Shown in pieces: positions 46,166 through 56,953 of a stretch of 64,000 nucleotides of DNA (the first letter of the stretch is position 1; every line of letters begins with the position of its first letter). The notes beneath the pieces are model-generated. The model had not been told where the DNA came from, did not search any database, and saw only the letters and a program-made list of their open reading frames with translations. This DNA is from Aspidapion aeneum (lineage: Eukaryota; Arthropoda; Insecta; Coleoptera; Brentidae). The translations under genes and the position numbers were made by a program. The stretch is from assembly GCA_963576565.1 (NCBI GenBank), contig OY755042.1, positions 97,396,185-97,460,184 on the forward strand. The letters run 5' to 3'.

Positions 46166-46856
46166 TAAATACTTTCGTGTTTTATTTTTTTTAGGTATTT
46201 CTGGTGAAAATAATAGATATACCTAGGTACAGATTGGTACCTATCTATTGCAAGATTGATTATTTAAAGCCCAATAATTAATAATTGTGTCGAAATTGCA
46301 CGATAAAAACATTTAAAAGTGTTGAATTATACGCTTTTAAACACTTTAAAAAACAAATACAAAAAATTTAAGAGGTTATGTTGACTATGTTCTTTTTTGT
46401 TGGTTTCATAAGGGCACTAAAAAATCCTTATTGCGATACAGTAACAAACAAACCCAAGTGACCACTATAAAACCATAATGGCGTATATAAATTTTCGAAA
46501 TCAGTGTCAAATGACCTCTCTTGAACTAACTTGTTGTCTCTTACAATGACCTTTTTTGCCCTTGGTTATATGATGATTATATTATGGAACCATTTACAGT
46601 AAGGAACCAAAAACAAAATCGGTGAGATCGAGCTGATCCCATAGAAAATTATAATGTAAAATATAAATAGAAAATATAAGAAATGTTAAGAGTATAAAGA
46701 AATGTGTAATACATCATTGTAAAGGCAGTACTATGCTGATTCAAAAAACAGTTAAATGGAAAAGTTTTTTCATTATGTCGTTTGCAATGGCATGTCATAA
46801 ATTTTTAACGTTAAAAATTTGTTCAGGATTACACGCCATTTTTGTCCTGTCAGCTG

Positions 46857-46910
46857 AGTCACTTTTTATCCCCGTGATAAAACATGATGTATGAGGGATA
46901 AAAAGTGGCT
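46857..46910. repeat. Short hairpin, 16-bp stem
   Basis: AGTCACTTTTTATCCC (46857-46872) pairs with GGGATAAAAAGTGGCT (about 46895-46910), with one G-T-type mismatch and a 22-nt loop. Confidence 0.7.
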
Positions 46911-47476
46911 AATTATAAATTATAGATAAACATCCAAAAAAAAATAACGACCCAACCTAAAAAATCTATGAAAAAACTCGAAAAAAAGTGAAAAACTGCG
47001 AAACTCTGCATATAAATTTCATGATAAAAGTGTCTTTATCGGTAGTCATACTTTTCGGCTTGGAAAAAAAAATTGCCACTTATCATTTTTATATAGTGTA
47101 CTATTATTAAATTTTGTTTTATTTATTATATGTCATACGAGTATTGCGAACCAACCTTGGTTTTTATATTTTCAACAAAATCACGTACCTGTTAGCAAAA
47201 TATCATAATATTTTGCCAAAATGAATGTAGTGCTATCAACAACATGGTTGCATAATTATTTACAAAAAAAGTATGTCAATGATTTCGGTCACACCTCATA
47301 CAAAACTGCAAATATCATGAAAGTTGATATAATTTAATGCCACATTTTTTATACAACTTAGAACGGTTGCGTGTTCCCTTTATGAAAAGAGGGGAGCAGC
47401 GTTTGATTTTTGGTTAAACAAAGCGGAAGAAAAAAACTTTTACTGGCCAGTATAAACAAAACGCGGAAAGAAGTGG
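46911..47476. other. No gene seen
   Basis: AT-rich. Nothing is supported. Confidence 0.5.
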
Positions 47477-48146
47477 CCCCTGGGGATTTCACATTACTGT
47501 CTTTCGAAGCCTAAAGAAATAAGTCAAATGTTTTTTACCCCTTGTAGTTTTGGAGCTACGAGGGAAAATTCAAAAATCCGTAAATCTAAAAATATGTCAG
47601 ATCTTTTTTATTAGTTCAGATATTTCAATTTTGTTAAAACTTCTCTACAGACAGTTGATCCCATCAATAAAATTATGTTGTTATTTTTTTGGTCCGACGA
47701 GTCGGATTCAATATTTAAAAAAAAATTAATAGGTTAAATACGAACCTGGATTTTTTTTCAATTTTTTGCTTGCCAATTAACTCCTAGCTATAAAAAAAAT
47801 TGAAAAAAAATCCAGATCCGTATTTTTTTTTTTTATTTTTTTCTGAAATCTCTCTGAAAATAAAATTGGTATCGACGGAACATTTGACAAAGTAATTTTA
47901 TTGACAGAATGAACTATCTGTAGAAAAGTTTTAATAGAATTGAAATATCTACCCTAATAACAGGTTTCTAGGATTCCAAATTTTTGAATTTTCCCTTGTA
48001 GCTTTAAAACTGCAAGGGCTAAAAAAAACTTTTAACATTTTTTTTGTCTTGTCTCGAAATTTGAGGACAGTAATGTGAAGTCCCCAGGTCTGTCTTTTAT
48101 AATAACTGAGATTCCCATTTAATATCATCAAAAATCGGACACCCTG
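47477..48146. mobile_element. Palindromic MITE, left end lost
   Basis: The right end reads ATCGGACACCCTG|TA (to 48146, TA at 48147-48148). Inner arms pair: 'ctggggatttcacattactg' with 'cagtaatgtgaagtccccag', 'ccttgtagtttt.gagcta' with 'tagctttaaaactgcaagg', and a central 'ctggattttttttcaat' with 'attgaaaaaaaatccag'. The expected CAGGGTGTCCGA left terminus is not visible, so the copy is truncated or diverged there. Confidence 0.78.
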
Positions 48147-48318
48147 TACACTATTTTAGTTTACTATTAAGTTCTTGAGCTGTATCCTGTGAAATTTAAT
48201 AAATGTGTGATTCCACGGAAACTAAGTAATTTTCATAAAATTTTTGACCAAAAAAAATAACGCACTGACAACAAATTTGGTTTAAACTAAAGATCATAAT
48301 TAACAACTTTACGACATA

Positions 48319-48860
48319 CAGGGAAACCTCTCCTTGCGGACACCTCTATTAAGCGGACACTCCCTTTAGGCGGACAAATTTGTAGGAACCAAGCTTTTCC
48401 CCATTTCTTTACATGTAAAATTCATTCCTATAACCGGACGCGGACAATTCTGAAACCTCCCTTAACCGGACGCGAACCTCTGACAACGGGACTGAACGTT
48501 GAACGACATGGGCATAAATATTATGTAGTATGTTGGCAACTCTGCAGCTGGGAAATTACCTCTTTCCGTTTTAATGCGGAGACTGAATACTTATTTACAA
48601 CAAATTTTATTCGGCGGGACTGCTGTGTTTTATTTTTCTTGTTCAGTTGGGTACTAATAGATCTTTTGAAATGGCGCCTAGTAAAAAACTTCTTTATTTG
48701 AAAAAATGGAAGTTGACAACGTTTATTATCGGAAAAACTCAAGCAGCGGAAATTGTCTATATATATTATAATTTCGCAGTTTTCTCCCATAAGCGGGTAC
48801 CTCCAATAAGCGGACAAAATCGACGAAACCCTGAGTGTCCACTTATAGGAGGTTTTATTG
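48319..48860 (+). mobile_element. pogo/Tigger-like deletion derivative, 542 bp
   Basis: The ends are CAGGGAAACCTCTCCTTGCG and, inverted, CAATAAAACCTCCTATAAGT, each next to TA (48317-48318, 48861-48862). GCGGACA and TAAGCGGACA units repeat beneath both ends. A frame from the ATG at 48671 reads MAPSKKLLYLKKWK and then GKTQAAEI-like residues. Pogo/CENP-B-type transposases commonly start MAPKRK and have a helix-turn-helix segment of the form GxSQAEIA. This suggests the first residues of a transposase gene survive a large internal deletion (inference). A truncated relative lies at 52264-52406. Confidence 0.8.
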
Positions 48861-49619
48861 TACATTATATACTTTTAAAAAGTTTAATTTTCGGCAAAAT
48901 AATACTTTTTTGGCAAATCCGACACAATGACTAAAACAAAATTTTGTCTGTAAAAAACATATCTATTATTTGAAAGCACAAAGTAAATTAATAGAAGATT
49001 ACCTAAATCACTTCTTTTTGGTGTAACCTTCATCGCAAAAATTCACATTAACGCTCTTGATACCAATTTAACGGTGCCCCAATAAAATCGAGCTACCCTG
49101 TCCCCCTCTTGAGGAACTGCCCGCAAACCTGTTTTTGTAGAGTCTTTTGACTATTTTCTCAAAATATCCCTATTATTTTAAAATAAATATTTTTATTTGG
49201 TTAAGTATTTTATGCGCTTTTAGCATATATTGACAAATTTTGTTAAAAGTTAAACTTTGATAAGTAAAATTAATAGAACGCTAATATTATTCTAAAATAT
49301 TCATATTTTTAAAATATGTTTTATAACATGTGTACCCATTTATTTTTATGACATTTTGTTTTTTACAGTAAATATGCAATAAATCAAATTGCAGGTTCAA
49401 AAATTTATTTTCTAAAACTTAATAAAAGTTAGTAATAAATTCTGAAACATTCATATTTGGTAAAACATTTAAAATTATAAAACAATATTTAAAATTTACT
49501 AGATCAGTTGCACATTTATATTAATTTTTTAAATAAACACGGTCTAATATAAAAATGAAATAAATACTCTACCAATTTTAAGTATAAAGTGGTTACATAA
49601 TATATCAAAAGTTAGACTA
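48861..49619. other. No gene seen
   Basis: AT-rich. A short piece ('tatgcgcttttagcatatat', about 49212) resembles 43938-43970. Confidence 0.45.
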
Positions 49620-49622
49620 TTA

Positions 49623-50362
49623 CACCAGTATTTATTAAGACCTTAAGACTTAGCATTGTAGACCGGGGTTAAGTATCAAGTCTATATACTTGATACCGAC
49701 CGGTTTAAGTGTATTTTTTTAATACTCACAGGTCAAATAACTGCAAATATTTGGTTCACCCTAATGTGCAATATGATAGTAAGCATTTCTCAGTGAGTTC
49801 CATCTCATATAAATTCAAATTAACTTTAGAAATAAAGAAAAACCACATAAAAATGTTGTAACCAAATGTCATTTTTTGGAAACTTAGTCCGTGCAGTTGT
49901 AGGATTCCCGTTAAAAATAGTCTCAAATTGTAGTACCACCCCTGAGGGGTGGTTTAAAGTTCGAAAAACAATAGAAATAATCCATGACTGACAAAAAAAC
50001 TTACATACAAAAATATTCAAAGCTAAAAAATTAACATGTAAAATATACCGGACAGCTGACACTGACTAACGCCGTTTTTATTAGACATTTCCTAGTGAAA
50101 TTTGGAGGTTTAAATATGGCTACCATTGTTAAACCAAAATATTTTATTATTTTTATTTATTTATAACCTTTGTGTGGAAATAATGTCCTTGTTACAAGGA
50201 AAAACGGTGACCCATATCCCAAGGTATTTATGAAGAATTTATATAAATATTAAAAACTATTGCATTCACGGGAAAAATAAGTTAAACCTTCAACCAAAAT
50301 GTAGACTTTTAAACCTAGGATTGTAACACTTAGCACTGTAGACCCTTTAGTAAATACTGGTG
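49623..50362. mobile_element. Harbinger-like MITE with TTA duplication, 740 bp (copy A)
   Basis: The ends are CACCAGTATTTATTAAG and, inverted, CACCAGTATTTACTAAAG. TTA lies at 49620-49622 and 50363-50365. Copy B at 58078-59320 has TAA on both sides. A 3-bp TWA target is typical of PIF/Harbinger elements. The body ('gaggggtgg.ttaaagttcga', 'ttaacatgtaaaatata.cgg') is shared with copy B, and 52500-52540 is a third scrap. No transposase. Confidence 0.8.
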
Positions 50363-50789
50363 TTACAGTTTTCACTTCAACACTGAAACAATCTCGCTCC
50401 ACTTCTATGCCACTCTACTCCATATTACCCGAACGTACGTCTAGTTTCATTTTCAAATGGAGACAGTGTACTTATATTTGAGTTTAAGACAACTGAAGCG
50501 AAGCGTAACCTCAGTCATAGAATGGCTGCCAATGCAAATTTTAAAAACCGATCCTATTCCACGAACCTAACGTTAAAAAAGAACGAACAAATTGCATAAT
50601 TATAATGATCCACCATTTTAATCGTATTCTAATCAGGTTGAAGTTTGAATGCAACCGCATCGAGCCTTGCACCTGACATTTTGATTGCATAAGTAACCTT
50701 GAGCATCGCATCGCATTAAATTTTTTTTAAAAGCGCCAATCAGAAAATTAGAAGTTTTTAAAACTGCTTCCGGTGGCCATTTTCCGTAA
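50363..50789. other. No gene seen
   Basis: Unremarkable AT-rich DNA. Confidence 0.5.
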
Positions 50790-50867
50790 TTCTCTATAAT
50801 TCTTCTTTCCCACTGTCAAAGATATTTTTTCATACCTTTGACAGTAAAAAAGAAGGATTATAGAGAA
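50790..50867. ncRNA. 78-nt hairpin of pre-miRNA size (candidate only)
   Basis: TTCTCTATAATTCTTCTTT (50790-50808) pairs with the matching inverse near 50848-50867, with one G-U pair. After a symmetrical 3x3 internal mismatch, ACTGTCAAAG pairs with CTTTGACAGT, leaving a loop of about 14 nt. The size and single small internal loop match animal miRNA precursors. A tiny MITE or a chance foldback is equally possible. Nothing shows that it is transcribed, although an EcR primary transcript would contain it. Confidence 0.4.
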
Positions 50868-50971
50868 CAGTTGGATGGCTTGGTCGAGTTAACACTCTGA
50901 GAGTTTCTCGTTCTTGTATTGAGACACCACACACATACATAGATAGAAGTTTTCCGAAAATTTGTGTATGG

Positions 50972-51043
50972 TCTTTGGTGGCTTAATGGAAGAGCGTTTG
51001 CGTACAGAACAAGAGATTCGGGGTTCGAGTCCCGCCCGAAGAC
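50972..51043 (+). tRNA. tRNA-like cloverleaf, probably a pseudogene or SINE head
   Basis: The 7-bp acceptor stem pairs fully (TCTTTGG with CCGAAGA). A-box TGGCTTAATGG and B-box GGTTCGAGTCC are nearly canonical, and the D stem pairs (GCTT with GAGC, one G-T). The anticodon arm has a C-A mismatch, and the loop GTACAGA gives anticodon ACA, which is not a standard insect tRNA. The T stem has only three good pairs. Length is 72 nt with no CCA. A short T-run follows ('actttttctgatttttc'), usable as a pol III stop. Not a normal functional tRNA. A tRNA-derived SINE is the main alternative. Confidence 0.55.
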
Positions 51044-51115
51044 AACTTTTTCTGATTTTTCTTTTTTTAATTTCACTTTTTGTTTAAAATAAGTTTACTT
51101 GAATTCAAAACAATA

Positions 51116-51300
51116 CAGTCGAACCTCTCTAAATCGAACCTCTATAACTCAAACCTCTCTATAACTCGAACCTTTTAAGTGGTCCCTTCACTTTTTATAT
51201 GTATTTTAACTTCTTTAACTCGAATTTCTATTACTCGAACTCTCGATAACTCAAACTGTTTTGGTTGTCCCTTTAAGTTCGAGTTATAGAGATTCGACTG
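51116..51300. mobile_element. pogo/Tigger-like MITE, 185 bp, complete
   Basis: TA lies on both sides (51114-51115, 51301-51302). The ends are CAGTCGAACCTCTCTAAATC and inverted CAGTCGAATCTCTATAACTC. The body is made almost wholly of repeated 'ctctataactcgaa' units in both directions. A partial copy is at 16458-16575. Confidence 0.88.
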
Positions 51301-51501
51301 TAACGTTATTTTAAATATCGATTCAACCCGCCATGAAAGGCTGTAAATACTAGGATGAAATTTTATACAATTTTATTCAATAATTTTAAATTATTTTTCC
51401 TATTCTACAATGCATAAAATAGTATATTAACCACGTGATTATAGTGCAGGGATTAAACCTATAGGTTGAATGGAGACATATTGGAACAGCTAGAGATATT
51501 A

Positions 51502-52039
51502 AGCCCGGTCTAGACATAACATTTTACCTTACGTCTTGCCTGTCAGTCAAAAGGGTCAAGTATGACGGTTGAAAGACTAGCGTACACACTTGATAGTTTT
51601 AACGTACGTTTTTAGATCAGTTTTTGATACACCATGGAGGAAGCACTGCTTTTGTCAATAATGTTTTTTGTTTTAAATGTCTATGACTTAACCGTTTCAG
51701 TAGCTAAACATAGTTTTTTAACCAATTTTTCAAAATGTTGTGCAAAATTAGTGGAGAAAGACAATAACCTGTTTGATTTCCTAAAAAATTATCTTACCTA
51801 ATGTCGGACGTTTCGTATACCAACTTCTAAGTTGCACTCGAAAGGAATTAAAATTGTATGCACTACCACAAGAAATGCCGCTAAAACTGAGGTTTTACCG
51901 GAAACAAAGCCTCTCAGTTCAAGAGGTCCATTCAGTTCAGGCAAAACGTATGTTTTATTGTCTGCACGAAAGGTTTTGCCTGATCCGTTTTACCTGATCA
52001 AGTAAAACGTCAGGCAAAACGTTATGTGTAGACCCCGCT
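51502..52039 (+). mobile_element. Harbinger-like element with TTA duplication, 538 bp
   Basis: TTA at 51499-51501 and 52040-52042. The ends are AGCCCGGTCTAGACATAAC and inverted AGCGGGGTCTACACATAAC, extending with changes over about 45 bp into blocks rich in TTTTGCCTGACGT. An internal 'accATGGAGGAAGCACTGC' (51634) opens an 18-codon frame, MEEALLLSIMFF, possibly the first residues of a deleted transposase. A different family from 49623-50362. Confidence 0.8.
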
Positions 52040-52162
52040 TTAGAACCGCTTGGTTTTCACAACCAACCAAATAGACATGCGTATGACATTACCATTGAAA
52101 ACGTGGTAAAAATAGTTGGGCAATGATAGGCAGCCTAACCAAACCTACTTATACTTTGATTT

Positions 52163-52945
52163 TATCACGGCCTTGTCAAAATGGCGGAGACTGTCAGTTG
52201 TCATTTTTGTGTCCCGTTTAGTACAGTTTAAATACCTTTTTTTTTAATTTTTTTGTTTATAAATTTATTATCGGAAAAACTCCAGCAGCGGAAATTTGTA
52301 ATAAATATATATTTAAATTTCGCAGTTCCCTCTCATAAGCGGACACCTCCAATAAGCGGACAAAATTGACCAAACCGTGAGTGTCCGCTTATAGGAGGTT
52401 TCACTGTGCTGTAAAAAGCACAAGATATATTAGAATCCCTTTTCAATTACTCATTCACTAAAACAATCGACCATCGGTTTAATCGTCGCTAACTTCGCTT
52501 AAAATTAACATGTAAAATATAGCGGACAGCTAACACTGTCAAAATGGCGGAGACTGTCAGTTGTTATTTTTGTTGAAAAATAAAGACATTTTCGGACTTT
52601 TCCTACTCTAATGGAAAAAGTAATGTTTAAAGGCCCTGAACAGTTTTTAACAATTAGATTTCATCCCAAATTTAATTGAAAAAACTGGCAAAAAAACAAA
52701 TAAACAAAAACAGCGGTTGACAAGCCCTTAACATTTCTAACCCATAGAAAGAAATGTCAATGGTTAAAAAGACCAGGACGGCGGCCATTTTTCATTTGCC
52801 GCTTTTACTTTGGTCAGGTCAAATTTTTGTTGTGTTTTGGTTGGAAAAGTTTACGTGTCCCGTTTAGTAAAGTTTAAATACCTTTTTTTATATTTTTTTT
52901 TGTTGCTGCATTGTTTTTGTTTATAAAGAATTAAATTATCGGTTT
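52163..52945. repeat. Duplicated segment interrupted by a pogo-like fragment
   Basis: 'aaaatggcggagactgtcag' occurs at about 52177 and 52543. 'gtgtcccgtttagta.agttta' followed by 'aataccttttttt' occurs at about 52211 and 52855. The left copy is shortened. Between them lie the pogo-like fragment (52264-52406) and a scrap of the 49623 family (about 52500-52540). Confidence 0.65.
52264..52406 (+). mobile_element. 5'-truncated pogo/Tigger-like fragment
   Basis: It matches the last about 140 bp of the element at 48319-48860 ('attatcggaaaaactc', 'cctccaataagcggacaaaa') and ends with the terminal repeat CTTATAGGAGGTTTCACTG. The left end is missing. Confidence 0.78.
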
Positions 52946-53794
52946 ACAAAGTGTATAGTTTTTATAAAGTCATCTGAAATGCTCCTAATCTTCAGTGCGA
53001 ATTCTATCGATTTCATGAAATTTTGCTTCAATCTGCCCTTCAAAAGTTATCCAAATTCATATAAAATCTTCCCAGTATAATTTTAACCGTACCGACAGAG
53101 AAAAGGTGCTGCTCTTTGCGGTCCAAGCACAAAGTATTTGTTTTCTGACCGACCCAGCACAGGTGGATAGACGGCACCTGATTGGCAGATTTTTTTGAGA
53201 TGCGCTTTTAATTGCTTTCGGGTCTGCTTTTCGGGACCCCTTTAGTCGGCAGTATGCAGAGTTAGAAAATAAATCAGTGTCGTTTCTGTAGGTGTAGGAA
53301 TAGAAAGTTTTATTATCGATTTTTATTTCTTTAGTTTACGCCATAATTAAATGAAATAATTTTCATGAGTATATCAACCGCCGCCCATGTCACTTTCTTT
53401 AAAGGATATGCCGATGGTCGGCTTTAACCTTTGTTCAACTGACTTTGCAAAAACTATACCTACCTATTAGTTTAAAACAGACACAAGCAGCGTGAAAATT
53501 CGTTACGGTTTTGTAAAGTGTTAAAACCATATTTTTTGCCAAAATAATTGGGCCCATATTTCCACTTGATTACTCCTTTGCATGAGCTTAACAAACCAAA
53601 ATTACCCAACCAACCAAATGTAGCGACCTTGAATTAAACTAAGCCCGGTGTTTTGGCCATGAAAAGCAAAAGTGCAACGAATAGGAAACGGGAAGCCACA
53701 AAAAGTAGACAACAACAAGGCCCGTCATAAATTACTATGAAGTGAAGTGAGAACACAAACAGTCTCCAGGCTTTATTGGGACCGGTAAGAGCAG
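52946..53794. other. No gene seen
   Basis: Unremarkable sequence with slightly higher GC in places. No domain in any frame. Confidence 0.45.
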
Positions 53795-55392
53795 CAGTGG
53801 CGGATATAGAAAAAAGTTTCGGGTAAGCCCGAGACAGTTTTTGGGGGGGGGAGACCCCACGAGGCCGTATTTTATGCTATTTTATGTTTGTATTGTATCT
53901 CTCCGAGGAGAGACATAGAAGTACATGGAGAGGAAGTGATTATCGAAAAAGAAATTATAAAGAATAGTATTAAAAAGCTTAAATCCGGAAAAGCTAGCGG
54001 ACCTGGGGCAATGCTCAAATATGGATAAGAAAAACTACTGGAAAATCTCACATATATTATCAATCAATGCATAAACGGGCATCCAGTACCTGATGATTGG
54101 AAAATTCATATCCTCAATACATAAAAAAGGAAACAAGCTGGATAGCAACAACTACAGAGGACTTTTAGAAACCGGTACTCTAAGTAGATTGTACAATAGG
54201 ATTCTTAGAGACCTAATAGAGAATGATTTTCATGACCAAGAAGAAGAAGAGCAAAGTGGGTTTCGTGCAGGCAGATCTTGTAATGATAATGTTTTTTGTC
54301 TTAAACAAGTAATTGAGAAAAGGAGTGCCAGAAATATAGAGACTCATGTTACGTTTGTGGACCAACAAAAAGCATATGATACCGTTCCAGTAGAACAATT
54401 ATGGACAGTGTTAGAACAAACTAATCATACATATATAAAAGCGATAAAAGAACTTTACAAAGAGTCAAAATCTAAAATTAAAATTGGAAATCGACTTTCA
54501 AAAGAATTCCAGGTAACGAAAGGCTTAAGGCAGGGATGCTGTATCTCTCCAACTCTTTTTAAAATATATATCTCAGTAGCTTTAAAAAACTGGAAATGTA
54601 AAGTGCACGGCATGGTAATACAACTTAATGACCGATTTACCTCATACACACTACAGTTTGCTGACGACCAAGTAATTGTAGCTAATGATAAAGAAGACAT
54701 GGAGTATATGATGAGAAAGTTAACGGAAGAGTACCAAAAGTGAGGGTTAACAGTGAACGTGGACAAGACACGGTACTTATGTATTGGAAACGAATCAAGT
54801 GAGTTAGAACTAGACAATGGACAAACAATATCTCCATGCAATGAGTATGTATACTTGGGTGTCACATTTGATAAGACAGGAACAGACTGTAAAGAACTAG
54901 AAAAAAGAATAGTAAAAGCAAAAAAGGTAATTGGTTGTCTTAACAGTATTTTATGGAGCAGAGAGATATAAAAGAATGTAAAATTTAACATATATGAAAC
55001 AATGATAAAAAAGCACGCTGCTATGGAATAGAGACCTGTCGCGTAACAGAGAAATACAAAGCAAAAATGGAAAGTGTCGAAATGGATGCAATAAGAAGAT
55101 CAATGAGAATATCTAGAACAGATCATATAAGAAATGAGATCATAAAAGACAACTGATTTGGTACCAAAGCAGGTCCTAGAATGGCAACCAATAGGGCGCA
55201 GAAAAAGAGGGCATCCTAAATCCAATCCAAAGATCAATGAGTCAAAAAAAACCTGACAGAAGATGATTGTCAGGATCGAAGGAGGTGGAGAATAGGCGTT
55301 GGACAACGTAGAAAAACGTTATAAACCGTCATAGTAGTAGTATGTTTGTATTCATGAAATATGTGTAAAATATCCAAAAAAATCTTAGCTTC
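53795..55392. mobile_element. hAT MITE (family of 12125-12336), split by a LINE
   Basis: The left part (53795-53894) starts CAGTGGCGGATATAG and runs through 'gagaccccacgaggc' and 'tattttatgtttgtatt'. The right part (55342-55392) resumes 'atgtttgtattcatgaaata' and 'tccaaaaaaatcttagcttc'. Together they match the inverse of 12125-12336, whose uninterrupted sequence reads 'ttatgtttgcattcatgaa'. The right terminal repeat is lost. Confidence 0.85.
53895..55341 (+). mobile_element. LINE with reverse transcriptase, 1.45 kb, 5' truncated, 11-bp target duplication
   Basis: ATGTTTGTATT flanks it (53884-53894, 55342-55352). In order: KKLKSGKASGPGAMLKYG (block before RT), a stop and frame change near 54095, then an open frame of 216 codons with SIHKKGNKLDSNNYRG, EEQSGFRAGRSCNDNVF, VTFVDQQKAYDTV (block A, catalytic Asp), KGLRQGCCISPTLFKIYI and LQFADDQVIVAND (block C). 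After one stop, NVDKTRYLCIGNE and EYVYLGVTFDKTG follow, then the C-terminal zone shared with 4042-4510. Several lesions, so inactive. Probably RTE-related, with the short (TAG)n end and no poly-A. The endonuclease domain is absent. Confidence 0.93.
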
Positions 55393-56000
55393 GGTTCGGT
55401 TCGGCAAACTTCGCCGACAACGATAACTTTAACAATATTTGACAGTTCGAAATAGCCTATCGGTTTTAGTTGACGCCGACGGTGCAGTTATATGTTATTT
55501 GGTGTGCAAAACTTTAAAATCGAGACAGAGAGAGAGGCGTTTAGTAGTGAATAGGGGAAAATGGGGAAATATTTTTTTTGTCTGAAGGAAACATTTTATT
55601 TACAGTTTTAATACTTTGTTTGTGGTCAATTTTAAGTATTTCTATGTATTGTTTTTAAACTTTTCTTGTGTTAAACAAGTAGTTTAGAATGTTTCTTATT
55701 ACCCCCTTCGTTTTGAGTATAATATAATAGTAAGAAATATATTATTTTTTGTTGCATATTGATTTGAGTAGTGATGTTACCTTCAAATTTGACTAAAGGG
55801 ACGCATGCAAAGCTGTAGAAATGGCAAGTTGCAGAAATATTAAATGGCATCCAACACAAATAGTCCATAGTACACCGGCCTATTTTTTAAGTGATGACTC
55901 ACAGGCTAAATTCTCGTAAATAGCTTTATTCAGCCGAGACGCCTAACTTTTTCCTCTGCGAAAAATCTTGAAAGTGATTCCTAACAGAATGCGCGAGCGT
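55393..56000 (+). repeat. Copy of the left arm of the palindromic element at 61613
   Basis: 'gtgatgttacctt.aaatttgacta', 'gctgtagaaatggcaagttg', 'cagaaatattaaatggcatc' and 'agccgagacgcctaactttt' follow the order of 61640-62170 with moderate divergence. Confidence 0.7.
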
Positions 56001-56169
56001 AGAAATCTTTTGAGCTTCGGACTGACAAAACCAAACATGTGATTTTGGGGACAATTTTGCCATTTACTTCCAGACACATTTTTTAGGCAACAGAAAAAAA
56101 AACAGGTATTAACTATCAAATTATGCGTATGCTTTTCAAAGAAGTAGCGACTTCTACCGAATACAAAAG

Positions 56170-56432
56170 CATACAGTATCGCAGACAATATTTATCATTT
56201 CTCTTACCAATATCGTAAGATGAGATGTATAGATACCGTCTCTCTAGCTTTACAAAGCTATCACATGGACTATGCAGTATTCGGAAGAGTCCCTTAAGAA
56301 CGAAACAGTTTACTATCAACACTTAATAGGTATCCATTAGACCTTGAACCTCCGTGCTTGTATAGCTTTTGAGCTGCCCACGAAAAAATGCAAGAGAAAC
56401 AAAAACTTTCTGTTTCCGCTTAACCACGAAAA
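56170..56432 (-). repeat. Dispersed 430-bp repeat, copy 3 (inverted, partial)
   Basis: Read on the minus strand it starts 'cttttcgtggttaagcgg' and follows 4581-4830 with more divergence ('aaactgtttcgttcttaagg', 'gggactcttccgaatactgc'). Confidence 0.65.
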
Positions 56433-56951
56433 GTTTTTTGTTTTTATTCACATTTAACAAGACAAAAAAGCGTGGCAGGGGACTTTTCGCTTCACTTGTA
56501 AATTTTTTAGAGCTTACTATTGACCTAGACTCTTCTGTTCTTTCAAAATGATTAATCTCATCCTACTAGGCCCAGAATCAGGACCCAAAGTTCTTTTGTT
56601 TAGGCCCTGTCTGGGCCTTTCCATCAAAACATTTTGTTTTTACATAAAAACTAATTTTAAAATCATGATTTATTTCTGTACAAAATGGTTTATTATTAAA
56701 AAAAAAACTTCGCTGTTCTTAAAATGAGAAAGTGCGCGATTGTGCAACGTCGCTCTTGACTGGAAAGTGACACGAATACGCGTTTATTTTTGCGCGAAAG
56801 TAGGCCGCGGTAAAAAAATATCAGCAGCCTTCATACCCATCAAAATAGCAGCACATCGAACGGAATATTAAAGGCATGGGTTTGTATAAAAATACCTTAA
56901 ATAGTCCAATAAATATTTAAACAGCGATAGGCTTTTTGAGGTACTTAGATA
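56433..56951. other. No gene seen
   Basis: AT-rich. Nothing is supported. Confidence 0.5.
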
Positions 56952-56953
56952 TA

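Noticed and set aside
50858..51076. 72-codon minus-strand frame GRDSNPESLVLYANALP
   Set aside because: It is the antisense translation of the tRNA-like sequence, a common false ORF.
54455..54991. 178-codon minus-strand frame
   Set aside because: Antisense shadow of the LINE reverse transcriptase, which has the conserved blocks on the + strand.
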